DNA of 14,397 bases, from contig SOIK01000201.1 of the NCBI GenBank assembly GCA_004377245.1, forward strand, positions 1-14,397, in the 5' to 3' direction. Shown here piece by piece: positions 6,614 to 14,377 of the stretch. Position numbers and translations under genes: made by a program. The notes below the pieces were generated by a model. The model was not told the origin of the DNA and made no database searches. It saw nothing but the letters and a program-made list of their open reading frames with translations. The stretch is from Sulfurovum sp. (GTDB lineage Bacteria > Campylobacterota > Campylobacteria > Campylobacterales > Sulfurovaceae). The first letter of the stretch is position 1; each line of letters opens with the position of its first letter.

Positions 6614-6721
6614 CCATAAGAGCATCAGAAGGAACCATTTAAATCCCCCTAGATATTAAATTTGGTCTCCCTTTTTCATAGATTTTTTCCCTCCTCCTTT
6701 TAAACTTCTAGGTGCTCTTTT
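6614..6721 (+). ncRNA. Candidate C-rich small RNA B (tandem copy 2)
   Basis: Paralogue of RNA A, 221 bp downstream. Outer stem: AAGAGCATC (6618-6626) with GGTGCTCTT (6711-6719), including one U-G pair that replaces the U-A of copy A. A small internal loop follows, then GAAG (6628-6631) with CTTC (6705-6708), and the 3' arm runs into TTTT. The same three C-rich tracts are kept: AAATCCCCCTAGAT, GGTCTCCC and TTTCCCTCCTCCTTTTAA. The sequences between them drift and vary by indels, as expected when pairing and loop motifs are under selection. Together with copy A this suggests a duplicated trans-acting RNA. Confidence 0.6.
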
Positions 6722-6774
6722 AAAAACCCACCTAATTTTTATCTAACTACACGATTTCTACATCTTCATTAGTG

Positions 6775-6780
6775 TATAAT
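6775..6780 (+). promoter_or_regulatory. Putative -10 box of the TlpA-like gene
   Basis: TATAAT with a predicted start near 6787, leaving a 14-nt leader with AAAGG (6789-6793) 7 nt before the ATG. Because the RNA B terminator lies at 6705-6721, this gene probably has its own promoter. Confidence 0.5.
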
Positions 6781-6800
6781 AAATAAAAAAAGGCTCATTC

Positions 6801-7331
6801 ATGAGAAAAATACTTACATCAGCACTCCTTATTTTTTCACTATTTACCTATACACAGGCTGCTGAAAAAGCAAGTGAACAACCTAAAATGTCTATTACTG
6901 ATATTAAAGGCATAACACATCAAATCACAGGAACAGAACAAGGACTTAATATTAAAGGATTGGAAGGAAAAATAGTCTTTCTCGAGTTTTTTGGACACAG
7001 ATGTCCACCATGTGTAAAGTCTATCCCTCATCTTATTAAACTACAAGAAAAACATAAAGATAAATTAGCCATCATAGCTATCGAAGTTCAAGGCTATAAC
7101 AACGAGCAGCTTACACAATTTGCAAAAGAAAATGGGATGAACTACATTGTCGTAGCAGATGAAAAAGCAGGTAATTTTGTAAACTATATCTCACAAAGAG
7201 CAGAGTGGGGAGGGAGTATACCTTTCTTAGTCGCTTTAGATGCAGAAGGTGCTGTACAGTTTGTTCAAGCAGGTATGCTACCAGAATCATCACTCGAAGA
7301 GCTTATCAAACAACTTAGTCCAAAAAAATAA
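6801..7331 (+). CDS. Secreted TlpA/ResA-family thiol-disulfide oxidoreductase, 176 aa
   Basis: This is a periplasmic thioredoxin-fold protein, likely reducing or exchanging disulfides. A signal peptide spans residues 1-20 (cleavage after TYTQA). The thioredoxin domain carries the redox motif RCPPC (Cys68, Cys71), preceded by the core strand KIVFLEFFGH. The cis-proline loop is GGSIPFLVAL (Pro141), and LDAEGAVQFVQAGM gives the terminal strands. CPPC differs from thioredoxin CGPC and is found in parts of the TlpA/ResA/DsbE group. No cytochrome c maturation gene is adjacent, so the partner is unknown; a general periplasmic reductase is as likely as a heme-maturation role. It ends one base before the end of convergent dprA, so any transcription past either stop enters the other gene antisense. 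Confidence 0.9.
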   Translation: MRKILTSALLIFSLFTYTQAAEKASEQPKMSITDIKGITHQITGTEQGLNIKGLEGKIVFLEFFGHRCPPCVKSIPHLIKLQEKHKDKLAIIAIEVQGYNNEQLTQFAKENGMNYIVVADEKAGNFVNYISQRAEWGGSIPFLVALDAEGAVQFVQAGMLPESSLEELIKQLSPKK

Positions 7332-7332
7332 A

Positions 7333-8109
7333 CTACTGTAACCTCACGATACCATTGTGTATCGTGACTGAGCCTTCAAGTTCTGCCTCATATACTTTAT
7401 CACCAAACTTAGCAACAGTATCATCAAATGTAGGTGATGCCTGACAGAAGTAAAAGAACGCATCTTTTTGTATATCTGAACTTGGTGCTTGTCCAAAACG
7501 AGTGGCAAACAGTTCCACATCTGTAATAGCCGTAGCTTTACCTTCACGAAGTAAACTATTCGTCCCGGAACTCTCATCAAGCCTTTGAGGAAGGACAAAT
7601 ATCTCTTTACCCATTTTCATTGCATACTCCACTGAACGCATAGAACCACTGTCTAACTCAGCTTCTGTCACTATAAGCATATCACCGAGAGCTACGACCA
7701 GCTCATTACGCACTACAAAACTCCATCCTGTAGCTCTAAATCCATCATTGAACTGACTCAACATCAGTCCCTCATTTTCAATGGACTCTATAAGAGATTT
7801 ATTGACCGCAGGATACCGTATGTCCAACCCATTCGCCACCACCGCAATGGTATTGCCCTCACCTGCCCCAGAGTGTGCAATGGCATCTACACCCATCGCC
7901 ACACCACTTACTACACATACCCCTCTTTTGGATAAAGCCTTAGCGATGCTGTAGGTAAACTGTTTGGTATAGTTTGAAGGTCTTCTAGTACCGACTATGG
8001 AGACTTTTGGACGTTTCAGTAAATCTAAATTACCTTTGTAAAAAAGCTCGGAAGGATACTTTTTCATCGCATCTAGCGCAGGGATAGATGAAGAGAGTAT
8101 TTGACTCAT
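7333..8109 (-). CDS. dprA: DNA processing protein DprA (Smf), 258 aa
   Basis: DprA is a cytoplasmic Rossmann-fold single-stranded DNA-binding protein. It protects incoming DNA and loads RecA during natural transformation. Signatures: SIVGTRRPSNYT (residues 37-48), VVSGVAMGVDAIAH (66-79, the GGxAxGID-type motif), VANGLDIRYP (90-99) and the block VVRNELVVALGDMLIVTEAE, then SGSMRSVEYA and EIFVLPQ. The length fits the short Campylobacterota form without an N-terminal SAM domain, and the C-terminal winged-helix region is small. The start ATG has AAAGG 8 nt upstream. As I recall, the Campylobacter order is ilvC, deacetylase-like gene, dprA, ruvX; the first three keep order and strand here, with a transporter inserted before dprA. 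Confidence 0.93.
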   Translation of the reverse strand: MSQILSSSIPALDAMKKYPSELFYKGNLDLLKRPKVSIVGTRRPSNYTKQFTYSIAKALSKRGVCVVSGVAMGVDAIAHSGAGEGNTIAVVANGLDIRYPAVNKSLIESIENEGLMLSQFNDGFRATGWSFVVRNELVVALGDMLIVTEAELDSGSMRSVEYAMKMGKEIFVLPQRLDESSGTNSLLREGKATAITDVELFATRFGQAPSSDIQKDAFFYFCQASPTFDDTVAKFGDKVYEAELEGSVTIHNGIVRLQ

Positions 8110-8177
8110 GGACTACCTTTTTGACAATCATAGCAAAGCTACACGAACTTTGATAAAAATATGTCAAATTGTCATTA

Positions 8178-8240
8178 AATCCGAATTATTCAATAAAATT
8201 ATGAAAATAGCGTTTATGATTTTATTGAATATTTCGGGTT
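8178..8240. terminator. Long AT-rich hairpin at the end of the DASS gene, dispersed repeat copies 2 and 3
   Basis: Left arm 8178-8199 (AATCCGAATTATTCAATAAA then AT) pairs with right arm 8219-8240 over 22 bp. There is one mismatch and one G-T, around a 19-nt loop. The right arm overlaps the transporter's TAA stop. Both arms are versions of the 24-mer seen at 6287-6310. No T-run follows on either strand, so intrinsic termination would be atypical. The hairpin may instead protect mRNA 3' ends or be a palindromic repeat element. Confidence 0.6.
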
Positions 8241-9573
8241 ACATCATCCAACTCCAAATAAAATAAGCCACTAAGGAAAGGACAATTACCCCTATAAAAT
8301 TCAATTTCAAGCCAACAGATGCCATCTCTTTGATGGAAATCACCCTCGAACTCATCACGATAGCATTTGGAGGTGTGGCGATAGGGAGCATGAAGGCATA
8401 AGAGGCTGCAACTGTGGCAACCAGGAGAAGCATCGTACCCTCATTTTCCGGCATGAGTTTGGAAAACTCGTAGAAGATAGGTATAGCAATGGAAGTGAGT
8501 GCTGTGTTACTTGTGACCTCGGTAGAGAAGGTGACAAAAAGTGCTACAGCTACAAACATCCAGAAGAGTGGTAGGTTTGAGATGAAACTTAATTTTCCTG
8601 CTATGTCTGCGGCAAGTCCTGTATATGAAAAAGCTGCGGCTATGCTGAATCCTGCACCAAAAAGAAAGATGATCTCATACGGCATCTTTCGAGTATCTTC
8701 CCACTCTAAAAAACCTATGCGAGGTACAAACATCAACAGACCAAAACCTAATAGGACTAACTTTTCGTTGAGTGAAAAACCAAAAAATTGTTTTAAAAAG
8801 GTATTACCCAACAAAACAACAGCAAGTACTACGATAATACCATAGAGTCTTTTTTGTAAAGTGCTAAGTTCTGGTACAGAGTGATTCACATCCTCCACTT
8901 TTTCCTCTGTCACACCCAAAGAGAGGATCCAAGGCATGATCAACAACATCAACCCAACCACTGGTAACATCATAAACATCCATTCACCAAAAGCAAGAGA
9001 AGGGAGTTGATGCTCTTCTAAAAAGCCTATCAAGATGAGATTTGGTGGTGTACCTATGGGTGTCAATATGCCACCTACACTTGCACCATACGCTGTAGCC
9101 AGCAAGAACCGTACCTTAAGCCGCACATTTTCACTTAAAAAAAGTGCGATCGGCATAAGCATCAAAGTAATTGTTGTGTTTGAGAGCACTGAACTTAACA
9201 GTGCAGAAGTGATAGACAATGCATAGATGATACCCCTTGGAGTTTTAGGAAAAAAGCTAAGAAGTTTGGCTGAGAAATATTTATGAAGTCCTATCTTTTC
9301 TATGGCAATGGCAAGCATAAATCCACCCAAGAAAAGGAAGATTATTGATTTAGAGTAATTGACTGTAACGGCGTTGGTTTCCAGTATCCCAAAGATAGGG
9401 AAAAGCAATATAGGCAAAAGAGAGACTGCCCCCAGTGGCAAAGCTTCATTGGTCCAAAGTGTAACCAAAAAGGCTACAAGCCCGATGAGTGTTGCGTGTT
9501 GCGAAGAAAAGCCCAGTAGAGCCAAGGCAAAAAACCCTACACCGATAATGATAGCTGTGATGATCCCTTTCAT
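8239..9573 (-). CDS. SLC13/DASS-family sodium-coupled anion (dicarboxylate-type) transporter, 444 aa
   Basis: This is an inner-membrane symporter of the divalent anion/sodium family (VcINDY-like). There are about 11 or more hydrophobic segments. Two inverted repeats each contain the diagnostic SNT motif: LSNTTITLMLMPIAL (SNT at 131-133) and TSNTALTSIAIPI (SNT at 355-357). Each is followed by a proline-rich loop, TPIGTPPN (171-178) and IATPPN (398-403). These elements form the substrate and Na+ sites. Length is close to the family norm. The substrate could be C4-dicarboxylates, citrate, sulfate or a related anion and cannot be fixed from sequence. The ATG abuts the stop codon of the upstream deacetylase gene (TAGATG), with the AGAGGAAA ribosome site inside that gene's end, so the two are translationally coupled. 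Confidence 0.9.
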   Translation of the reverse strand: MKGIITAIIIGVGFFALALLGFSSQHATLIGLVAFLVTLWTNEALPLGAVSLLPILLFPIFGILETNAVTVNYSKSIIFLFLGGFMLAIAIEKIGLHKYFSAKLLSFFPKTPRGIIYALSITSALLSSVLSNTTITLMLMPIALFLSENVRLKVRFLLATAYGASVGGILTPIGTPPNLILIGFLEEHQLPSLAFGEWMFMMLPVVGLMLLIMPWILSLGVTEEKVEDVNHSVPELSTLQKRLYGIIVVLAVVLLGNTFLKQFFGFSLNEKLVLLGFGLLMFVPRIGFLEWEDTRKMPYEIIFLFGAGFSIAAAFSYTGLAADIAGKLSFISNLPLFWMFVAVALFVTFSTEVTSNTALTSIAIPIFYEFSKLMPENEGTMLLLVATVAASYAFMLPIATPPNAIVMSSRVISIKEMASVGLKLNFIGVIVLSLVAYFIWSWMM

Positions 9574-10680
9574 CTATTTCCTCTTTCTATAGATTTCATC
9601 AATGTAAACAAGCTCTACATCTTTAAAAATATCTTTAGCACTTGCAAGTGCTTTCATGGTCACAGGATGAGGATGGCCTATGGCTACGGCATATCCTTTT
9701 TTCTTGGCTGTTTTTACCGCTTGTCGGAGCTGTTTATGTATATATGGGACATTGTGCTTATTATCTATGAATATATCTCTTGCTACATACGCATCACCAA
9801 AGGCATGTGCTATTTTACGTACTTTAGTTGACCCTATAGTACGACTGTCCACAAAAACAAATCCCTCTTTACGTAAGATACCATAAAGCATCTCCATTGC
9901 TTTATAGTTGTCCGTAAATGCAGAACCGGTGTGATTATTGACATAACGTGCCGTGGGGAAAAGTCTTCTTATCTCTTTTACTCTAGCTTCCATTTTCTCT
10001 TTAGGATCAGTTACTTTCAATGTCCCATACTGCTTATCAAAGGCTTTGCCTGATTGCATAGGAAGATGTACCATATAGTGTTTTAAGCCTTGTGCCAACT
10101 TATGATTTGACTTTGAGAGTTCGTAAGGTGGAAAAATTGAAGGGGTGACCTTTATAGGCAGAGACTTGATATGCTTTAATTGTTTTGCACTTGATACATC
10201 ATCGATGATGATGGCAAGTTTGGGTTTTTTGCCACGATATGCCAATGCCACATCCTTAGCATTCACACTCTCTTTTTGCGTATGTAGATCATTTTTCTTC
10301 TCTATCTTCACTTTAGGGAGTGGCGTGTGTTGAGAAGGTTCATTCTCCTCATAGATCACTGTGGCAATGGAAGGTTCTTTTTTTATCGTCTCCTCTGGCT
10401 GCTTCGCTTTGATCTTGGAGAGATCTTCCAGCAACGCTTTAGTCGTATATGACTCTGAACCCTCTTTTTTACTCTTAGCGGATGGATTTTTGACAGCAGC
10501 GGTATCTCTATTATTCTGTCCTAAAAAATACCCGAAAACCACCAAAGAAATCATCAAAAAAACACCCAGTAGTACAAAAACATTTTTCTTAAAATTAGAT
10601 GTTTTTGTCGTGCTTTTACGTGTTCTTTTTTTTACTGGTGTTTTTTTCTTAGCAGTAGTTTTTTTTGGTTTAGTTGCCAT
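9574..10680 (-). CDS. Divergent polysaccharide deacetylase family protein (DUF610/YibQ-like), 368 aa
   Basis: This is a membrane-anchored periplasmic protein of the divergent polysaccharide deacetylase group. Start: ATG at 10680 gives MATKPKK...; an in-frame GTG at 10689 would add three residues, and neither has a strong Shine-Dalgarno. From the ATG, residues 1-32 are Lys/Thr-rich and cytoplasmic, 33-54 are one transmembrane helix (VFVLLGVFLMISLVVFGYFL), and about 55-145 are a low-complexity linker. The catalytic-like domain follows: KLAIIIDDVSS, HLPMQ, NNHTGSAFT, VDSRT, ARDIFID and GHPHP, all characteristic of this family. Enzymatic activity is not established for the group, and these motifs resemble but do not duplicate NodB deacetylases. 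The gene is next to ilvC, as in other Campylobacterota. It carries several A7-A8 runs in the Lys-rich 5' end. Confidence 0.88.
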   Translation of the reverse strand: MATKPKKTTAKKKTPVKKRTRKSTTKTSNFKKNVFVLLGVFLMISLVVFGYFLGQNNRDTAAVKNPSAKSKKEGSESYTTKALLEDLSKIKAKQPEETIKKEPSIATVIYEENEPSQHTPLPKVKIEKKNDLHTQKESVNAKDVALAYRGKKPKLAIIIDDVSSAKQLKHIKSLPIKVTPSIFPPYELSKSNHKLAQGLKHYMVHLPMQSGKAFDKQYGTLKVTDPKEKMEARVKEIRRLFPTARYVNNHTGSAFTDNYKAMEMLYGILRKEGFVFVDSRTIGSTKVRKIAHAFGDAYVARDIFIDNKHNVPYIHKQLRQAVKTAKKKGYAVAIGHPHPVTMKALASAKDIFKDVELVYIDEIYRKRK

Positions 10681-10707
10681 ATAATTCACTAGTTTTAAAT
10701 TTTAATT

Positions 10708-10713
10708 ATTGTA
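10708..10713 (-). promoter_or_regulatory. Putative -10 box of the deacetylase-transporter pair
   Basis: TACAAT on the minus strand about 27 nt upstream of the ATG. The 330-bp gap to ilvC with hairpins makes a separate promoter likely. Confidence 0.35.
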
Positions 10714-10733
10714 GCAAAATGTCGCTTTGCGAA

Positions 10734-10761
10734 GTGAATAATGAATAGTGAATAGTGAATT
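10734..10761 (+). repeat. Four-unit 7-bp tandem repeat (GTGAATA)
   Basis: GTGAATA, ATGAATA, GTGAATA, GTGAATT run head to tail in the intergenic region between ilvC and the deacetylase gene, upstream of the putative -10 at 10708-10713. It could be a slippage-prone spacer or have no function. Confidence 0.7.
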
Positions 10762-10895
10762 TCAATATATTGAAGATGGTATCAGCTAAGCAAAATATTA
10801 GTAAATTTTTTAGATTTTAATCAACTAAGAAAGTTAAGATTTTTGTTGAGTGTGCTTTAGATTTTTGGGTTTGGGTAAGAGAGAGTGCACTACTT

Positions 10896-10921
10896 AACTA
10901 ACTAAAAATTTTTAGTTAGTT
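10896..10921. terminator. Perfect 26-bp palindrome downstream of ilvC
   Basis: AACTAACTAAAAA is followed directly by its reverse complement, giving a stem of about nine pairs with an AAAATTTT apex, 92 bp after the ilvC stop. A near-copy, with AACTAA/TTAGTT arms, overlaps the ilvC stop at 11002-11025, so the sequence appears duplicated from the gene end. A bidirectional terminator is possible, but there is no T-run outside the palindrome. The rest of 10762-10895 is AT-rich with nothing recognisable. Confidence 0.5.
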
Positions 10922-10930
10922 TGCTGTAGT

Positions 10931-10988
10931 TTTGGAGGTTTGAAGAAGGGAGGCTACGTATAGTAACTGACCGAGTTCATCCTCCAAA
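10931..10988 (-). other. 8-bp stem enclosing a C/T-rich segment in the ilvC 3' region
   Basis: TTTGGAGG (10931-10938) and CCTCCAAA (10981-10988) are fully complementary around a 42-nt loop. Read on the minus strand, the loop contains CCTCCCTTCTTC and then the left arm ACCTCCAAAA, followed downstream by the 26-bp palindrome. It might be a processed 3'-UTR RNA; there is no separate promoter evidence. Confidence 0.3.
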
Positions 10989-11012
10989 GATGCAGTGAAA
11001 TAACTAAAAAGA

Positions 11013-12038
<1,026 letters not shown>

Positions 12039-12069
12039 TTAAACTCCTTGATGTATGAAAATTTTCGCG

Positions 12070-12075
12070 ATTATA
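12070..12075 (-). promoter_or_regulatory. Putative -10 box of ilvC
   Basis: TATAAT on the minus strand, 31 nt upstream of the ATG, with T-rich sequence upstream and no strong -35. No leader peptide or attenuator is visible between it and the ATG. Confidence 0.45.
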
Positions 12076-12125
12076 CCTAAAATAAACTTACTATCCTATT
12101 TTGAGGCTGTTGGCCTATTTTATAC

Positions 12126-12131
12126 TATAAT
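12126..12131 (+). promoter_or_regulatory. Putative -10 box before the nfeD remnant
   Basis: TATAAT, overlapping TATACT at 12121-12126, predicts a start near 12138 and a short leader with AGGAG (12151-12155) before ATG 12161. The expression signals of the decayed gene therefore seem intact. Confidence 0.4.
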
Positions 12132-12160
12132 TAATTTTAATACCGATAGTAGGAGTGTCT

Positions 12161-12520
12161 ATGATTGAATTTCTCAACGAGACCGTTTTGTGGTAGCATT
12201 GGATTGTTATGGGAGTTATTCTTTTAATTCTTGAGATGGATATGGGCACCTTTTTCATATTGGGACTTGGTATTGCTGCTATCTTGGTAGGGATGATAGA
12301 TAACCTAATGGGGACATCTTTTACCACCGAGCTTTTCATCTGGATGGCTCTTTCTTTACTTTCTATAGCCGCATGGTTTAAGTGGTTTAGAGTACAGCCC
12401 GTCACACACAGCGGACAGTCAAACTATACGCTCGATACCCTAGGTACAGTCATCAAAGAGATACATCCTCACACCAGAGGCAAAGTCACTTTTGATACTC
12501 CCGTACTTGGCAATACCACT
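12161..12520 (+). pseudogene. NfeD-family membrane protein gene: early amber stop and lost 3' end
   Basis: From ATG 12161 (AGGAG upstream) the reading frame is MIEFLNETVLW, then TAG at 12194-12196, then HWIVMGVILLILEMDMGTFF and onward in the same frame. One TGG-to-TAG change would explain the stop, since an aromatic pair is usual there. After it the frame keeps typical NfeD features: two or three transmembrane helices (HWIVMGVILLILE, FFILGLGIAAILVGMI, LFIWMALSLLSIAAWF), then the soluble OB-fold part with SNYTLDTLGTV and HPHTRGKVTFDTPVLGNTT. There it breaks into unrelated residues at about 12520, where stomatin-coding sequence begins. NfeD proteins work with stomatin/SPFH partners in membrane organisation. 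Restart at ATG 12209 could give a truncated product, but the C-terminal half of the OB fold would still be missing. Confidence 0.85.
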
Positions 12521-12728
12521 AGCACTAGCCAATGCATCAGGCGAGGCCATCAATATCATTACGAAAAACATACAAGATAAAGAATTACCAGCAATGTTCC
12601 TACTGGGTGACAGATACATTAACTCATTAGAGCAAATAAGTAAAAGTGAGAATTCTAAGTTTGTTATCTACCCTGCAGATCTGCAAGGTGCGATCAAGGG
12701 TATGTTGAGGAATGTATTTAAGAAATAG
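12521..12728 (+). pseudogene. 3' remnant of a stomatin/SPFH (band 7) gene
   Basis: In a frame different from the NfeD remnant, the sequence reads ALANASGEAINIITKNIQDK, AMFLLGDRYINSLEQ and then SKFVIYPADLQGAIKGML up to TAG at 12726-12728. This is the typical C-terminus of bacterial stomatin-like proteins. The whole SPFH domain and the start are absent, so only about 68 codons remain. Adjacent to it lies the 5' part of nfeD, the normal operon partner. One deletion therefore probably removed the end of nfeD and most of the stomatin gene. The junction at 12518-12529 reads ACTAGCACTAGC, a 6-bp direct repeat. Confidence 0.85.
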
Positions 12729-12742
12729 TCAACGACTCTTTT

Positions 12743-12769
12743 AAGGAATGGGGCATGAACCCCAACCTT
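12743..12769. terminator. GGGG/CCCC hairpin between the stomatin remnant and the OMP gene
   Basis: AAGG and GGGG (12743-12753, with AAT between) pair with CCCC and CCTT (12760-12769), leaving a 6-nt loop CATGAA. It lies between two convergent genes, a usual place for a shared terminator. The following T-runs are weak on both strands. Confidence 0.5.
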
Positions 12770-12771
12770 GA

Positions 12772-13386
12772 TTAAAATTTATAAATAGCACCTACAGTAA
12801 TGGCATCTGAATCAATATCTACATTTGGTCGAACAAATCTATCAACCTCCACATCCTTAGCGATATTGAGATAGTCAACAAAGATGGAAATATCTTCTGT
12901 CACTTTGTAACTTGTACCGACACCCCACTGAAAACCATTATCATCTATATCAATACCCGAACCCTTGATACCATCAAGCTGAAAACCACCATAACCAAGG
13001 AGTCCATAGACTTTCAACTCTTCCATTAGGGGGTATTGTGGCTTCACATAAACTCCCCATAAACTCCTTTCGAGAATATCTTCATGAACCATTGAAGTCA
13101 TATATCGACCTTCTACAGCGATATACTGGTTAAAGTCATACCCCGCGATCAATGTAATGTCCCCTGTTCTATCCTGTCCGTCTTTCTTATCAAAAAAACT
13201 TCCATCTGCCTCATATGCAATGACAGCAGAGATACCAAGACCTGCATAGATACCACTATGATCTACCGTTTCCTCTACTACAGGAACTACTACCTCTGGT
13301 TCGACTGCCGGCTGTATATCACCACCTGCAAACCCTATATTACTCATCGCTACCATCGTCAATAATGAAAGTGTTGTTTTTCTCAT
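12772..13386 (-). CDS. Small outer-membrane beta-barrel protein, 204 aa
   Basis: This is an exported porin-like/OmpA-barrel-type protein. A signal peptide covers residues 1-20 (SNIGFA before GGD). A short Pro/Val/Glu linker (about 25-42, PAVEPEVVVPVVEE) precedes a likely eight-stranded barrel: alternating aromatic strands such as SGIYAGLGISAVIAYE, DITLIAGYDFNQYIAVEGRY, LWGVYVKPQYPL, LKVYGLLGYGGFQL, FQWGVGTSYKVTEDISIFVDY and the last DAITVGAIYKF. It ends in Phe, the classic signal for outer-membrane assembly. No OmpA peptidoglycan-binding domain follows. AGGAGG precedes the ATG. Function beyond an outer-membrane barrel is unknown; adhesion, small-solute pore or structural roles are all open. 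Confidence 0.85.
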   Translation of the reverse strand: MRKTTLSLLTMVAMSNIGFAGGDIQPAVEPEVVVPVVEETVDHSGIYAGLGISAVIAYEADGSFFDKKDGQDRTGDITLIAGYDFNQYIAVEGRYMTSMVHEDILERSLWGVYVKPQYPLMEELKVYGLLGYGGFQLDGIKGSGIDIDDNGFQWGVGTSYKVTEDISIFVDYLNIAKDVEVDRFVRPNVDIDSDAITVGAIYKF

Positions 13387-13451
13387 ACTATCCTCCTGAT
13401 TTTTATCTTATGTCCTATTACTTATCATACTCTTTTATATCTTAAAAAACA

Positions 13452-14090
13452 TTACTTAGCAAAATGCTGGTAATCTTTAATACTTTTAAAGTTACCACCC
13501 CACTTCCAACCATATTTTTGAAAGATCTTAGTCGCTTTGTCGTTTCGTAAAAGCATAGCTCTATCTTGAGGTGTACTGTTTTTATGCACTCTTTTTCTAT
13601 ACTTCAACGAAGCCTTATGCGAGATGCGACCTTTTCTTGAAACATAAGGGTTTTCTATAGGGTTAATGTCAATCGCTTTGCCGTAAGAGTGTTTAGACCA
13701 CTTTTTACTACCTGTAGCACTACGACAATTAAAAGCTGAAGTATTATCTGCCTCTATAGACTGAAAATCACTCCCTTTGAAATCACTCACAAGTCTCATT
13801 TTATTTATGGGATATTTTATCTTATAAAGCTCATGAAAAATCTCAACTACCTCTTTAGCAACATTTTTATGGACTATAAGTTCACCCCTTTTACTTTTCC
13901 CTTTAAAGTCCCAATGATTTACTTGGATATATCGAAGATTTTCTAAACCAACAGGACATCCTTTTCTCCATGAGTTTCCCTGTATCATTCGTTTTTTAAC
14001 TTGAGGAGTGATCTTATTGATACTATAATCATAGTCAGCAAAAAGAGCTGTTTGCAAAAAAGCAGCTATCACTAAAAGAGTTTTTTTCAT
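13452..14090 (-). CDS. Exported M15-family peptidoglycan peptidase-like protein, 212 aa
   Basis: This is a predicted zinc D-Ala-D-Ala carboxypeptidase or L-Ala-D-Glu endopeptidase of the M15 family (VanY/endolysin type), acting on peptidoglycan in the periplasm. A signal peptide spans residues 1-18 (MKKTLLVIAAFLQTALFA). The zinc triad is readable: His134 and Asp141 in KHSYGKAIDINP, and His209 in WKWGGNFKSIKDYQHFA, the M15C-like ending. FNCRSATGSKKWSKH (120-134) before it is typical of the substrate-binding region. Residues 20-60, with Cys45, are an N-terminal extension not assigned to a domain. AAGGGG precedes the ATG. It lies 65 bp from the barrel gene on the same strand, so co-transcription is possible. 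No immunity, holin or phage gene is near. Confidence 0.88.
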   Translation of the reverse strand: MKKTLLVIAAFLQTALFADYDYSINKITPQVKKRMIQGNSWRKGCPVGLENLRYIQVNHWDFKGKSKRGELIVHKNVAKEVVEIFHELYKIKYPINKMRLVSDFKGSDFQSIEADNTSAFNCRSATGSKKWSKHSYGKAIDINPIENPYVSRKGRISHKASLKYRKRVHKNSTPQDRAMLLRNDKATKIFQKYGWKWGGNFKSIKDYQHFAK

Positions 14091-14148
14091 TATTTCCCCT
14101 TCATTCTAGTATCTAAATTATATCATCTAATTACTGCTCTTTGATTTA

Positions 14149-14308
14149 CCCAAATCTCAAAATAGAAAATTTTGCAGTGGTGGTAACGCTTGTATTTAGG
14201 GGCTTTGAGAAAAATTTGAGTCACACCCGTAGGTTCAGTGATGATTTTTCTCAAAGCCCATGAATGCAATGGTTACTACTAATGCTTTTTTCTATTTTGA
14301 AATTTGGG
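14149..14308. repeat. 160-bp near-full-length palindromic element (MITE-like or structured RNA)
   Basis: The ends CCCAAATCTCAAAATAGAAA (from 14149) and the inverted partner ending TTTGGG at 14308 match at 20 of 21 positions. Inside, 14172-14215 and 14244-14286 are also complementary with about ten mismatches, several of them G-T. They include a perfect 16-bp inner stem, GGGCTTTGAGAAAAAT (14200-14215) with 14244-14259. The loop (about 28 nt) holds a further TCAC/GTGA pair. No coding frame is seen and exact target-site duplications are not evident. It lies between divergent genes. Confidence 0.75.
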
Positions 14309-14377
14309 ATTAACCTTCCATTTACACAATTTTACTATTATATATACATATTTAAATAAACAATTTTAAGGAAAATA

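Noticed and set aside
6397..6640. Mini-ORFs on the minus strand of the RNA candidates, preceded by AGGGGGA (possible type I toxin peptides)
   Set aside because: The 14-codon and 11-codon frames do not match each other: a one-base indel shifts the frame between the copies, and the stem/T-run polarity favours the plus strand.
10600..10680. Poly-A runs at the 5' end of the deacetylase gene as a contingency locus
   Set aside because: The runs (A7-A8) encode an expected Lys-rich N-terminus and are short and interrupted; no evidence of variation.
10734..10761. CRISPR array or phase-variation tract in the heptad repeat
   Set aside because: Units are only 7 bp without spacers, and they lie outside any coding frame; placement between promoter elements is not shown.
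10950..10980. 8-codon ORF on the minus strand after GGAGG in the ilvC 3' region
   Set aside because: The Shine-Dalgarno abuts the ATG with no spacing, and the peptide is too short to support.
12115..12405. Minus-strand 96-codon open frame over the nfeD remnant
   Set aside because: It is antisense to clearly recognisable NfeD sequence, lacks a ribosome site and has no family features.
14149..14308. 6S RNA interpretation of the long hairpin
   Set aside because: Pairing is nearly continuous with no recognisable central open bubble flanked by G/C pairs, and the terminal repeats look more like a mobile element; not excluded but not supported.
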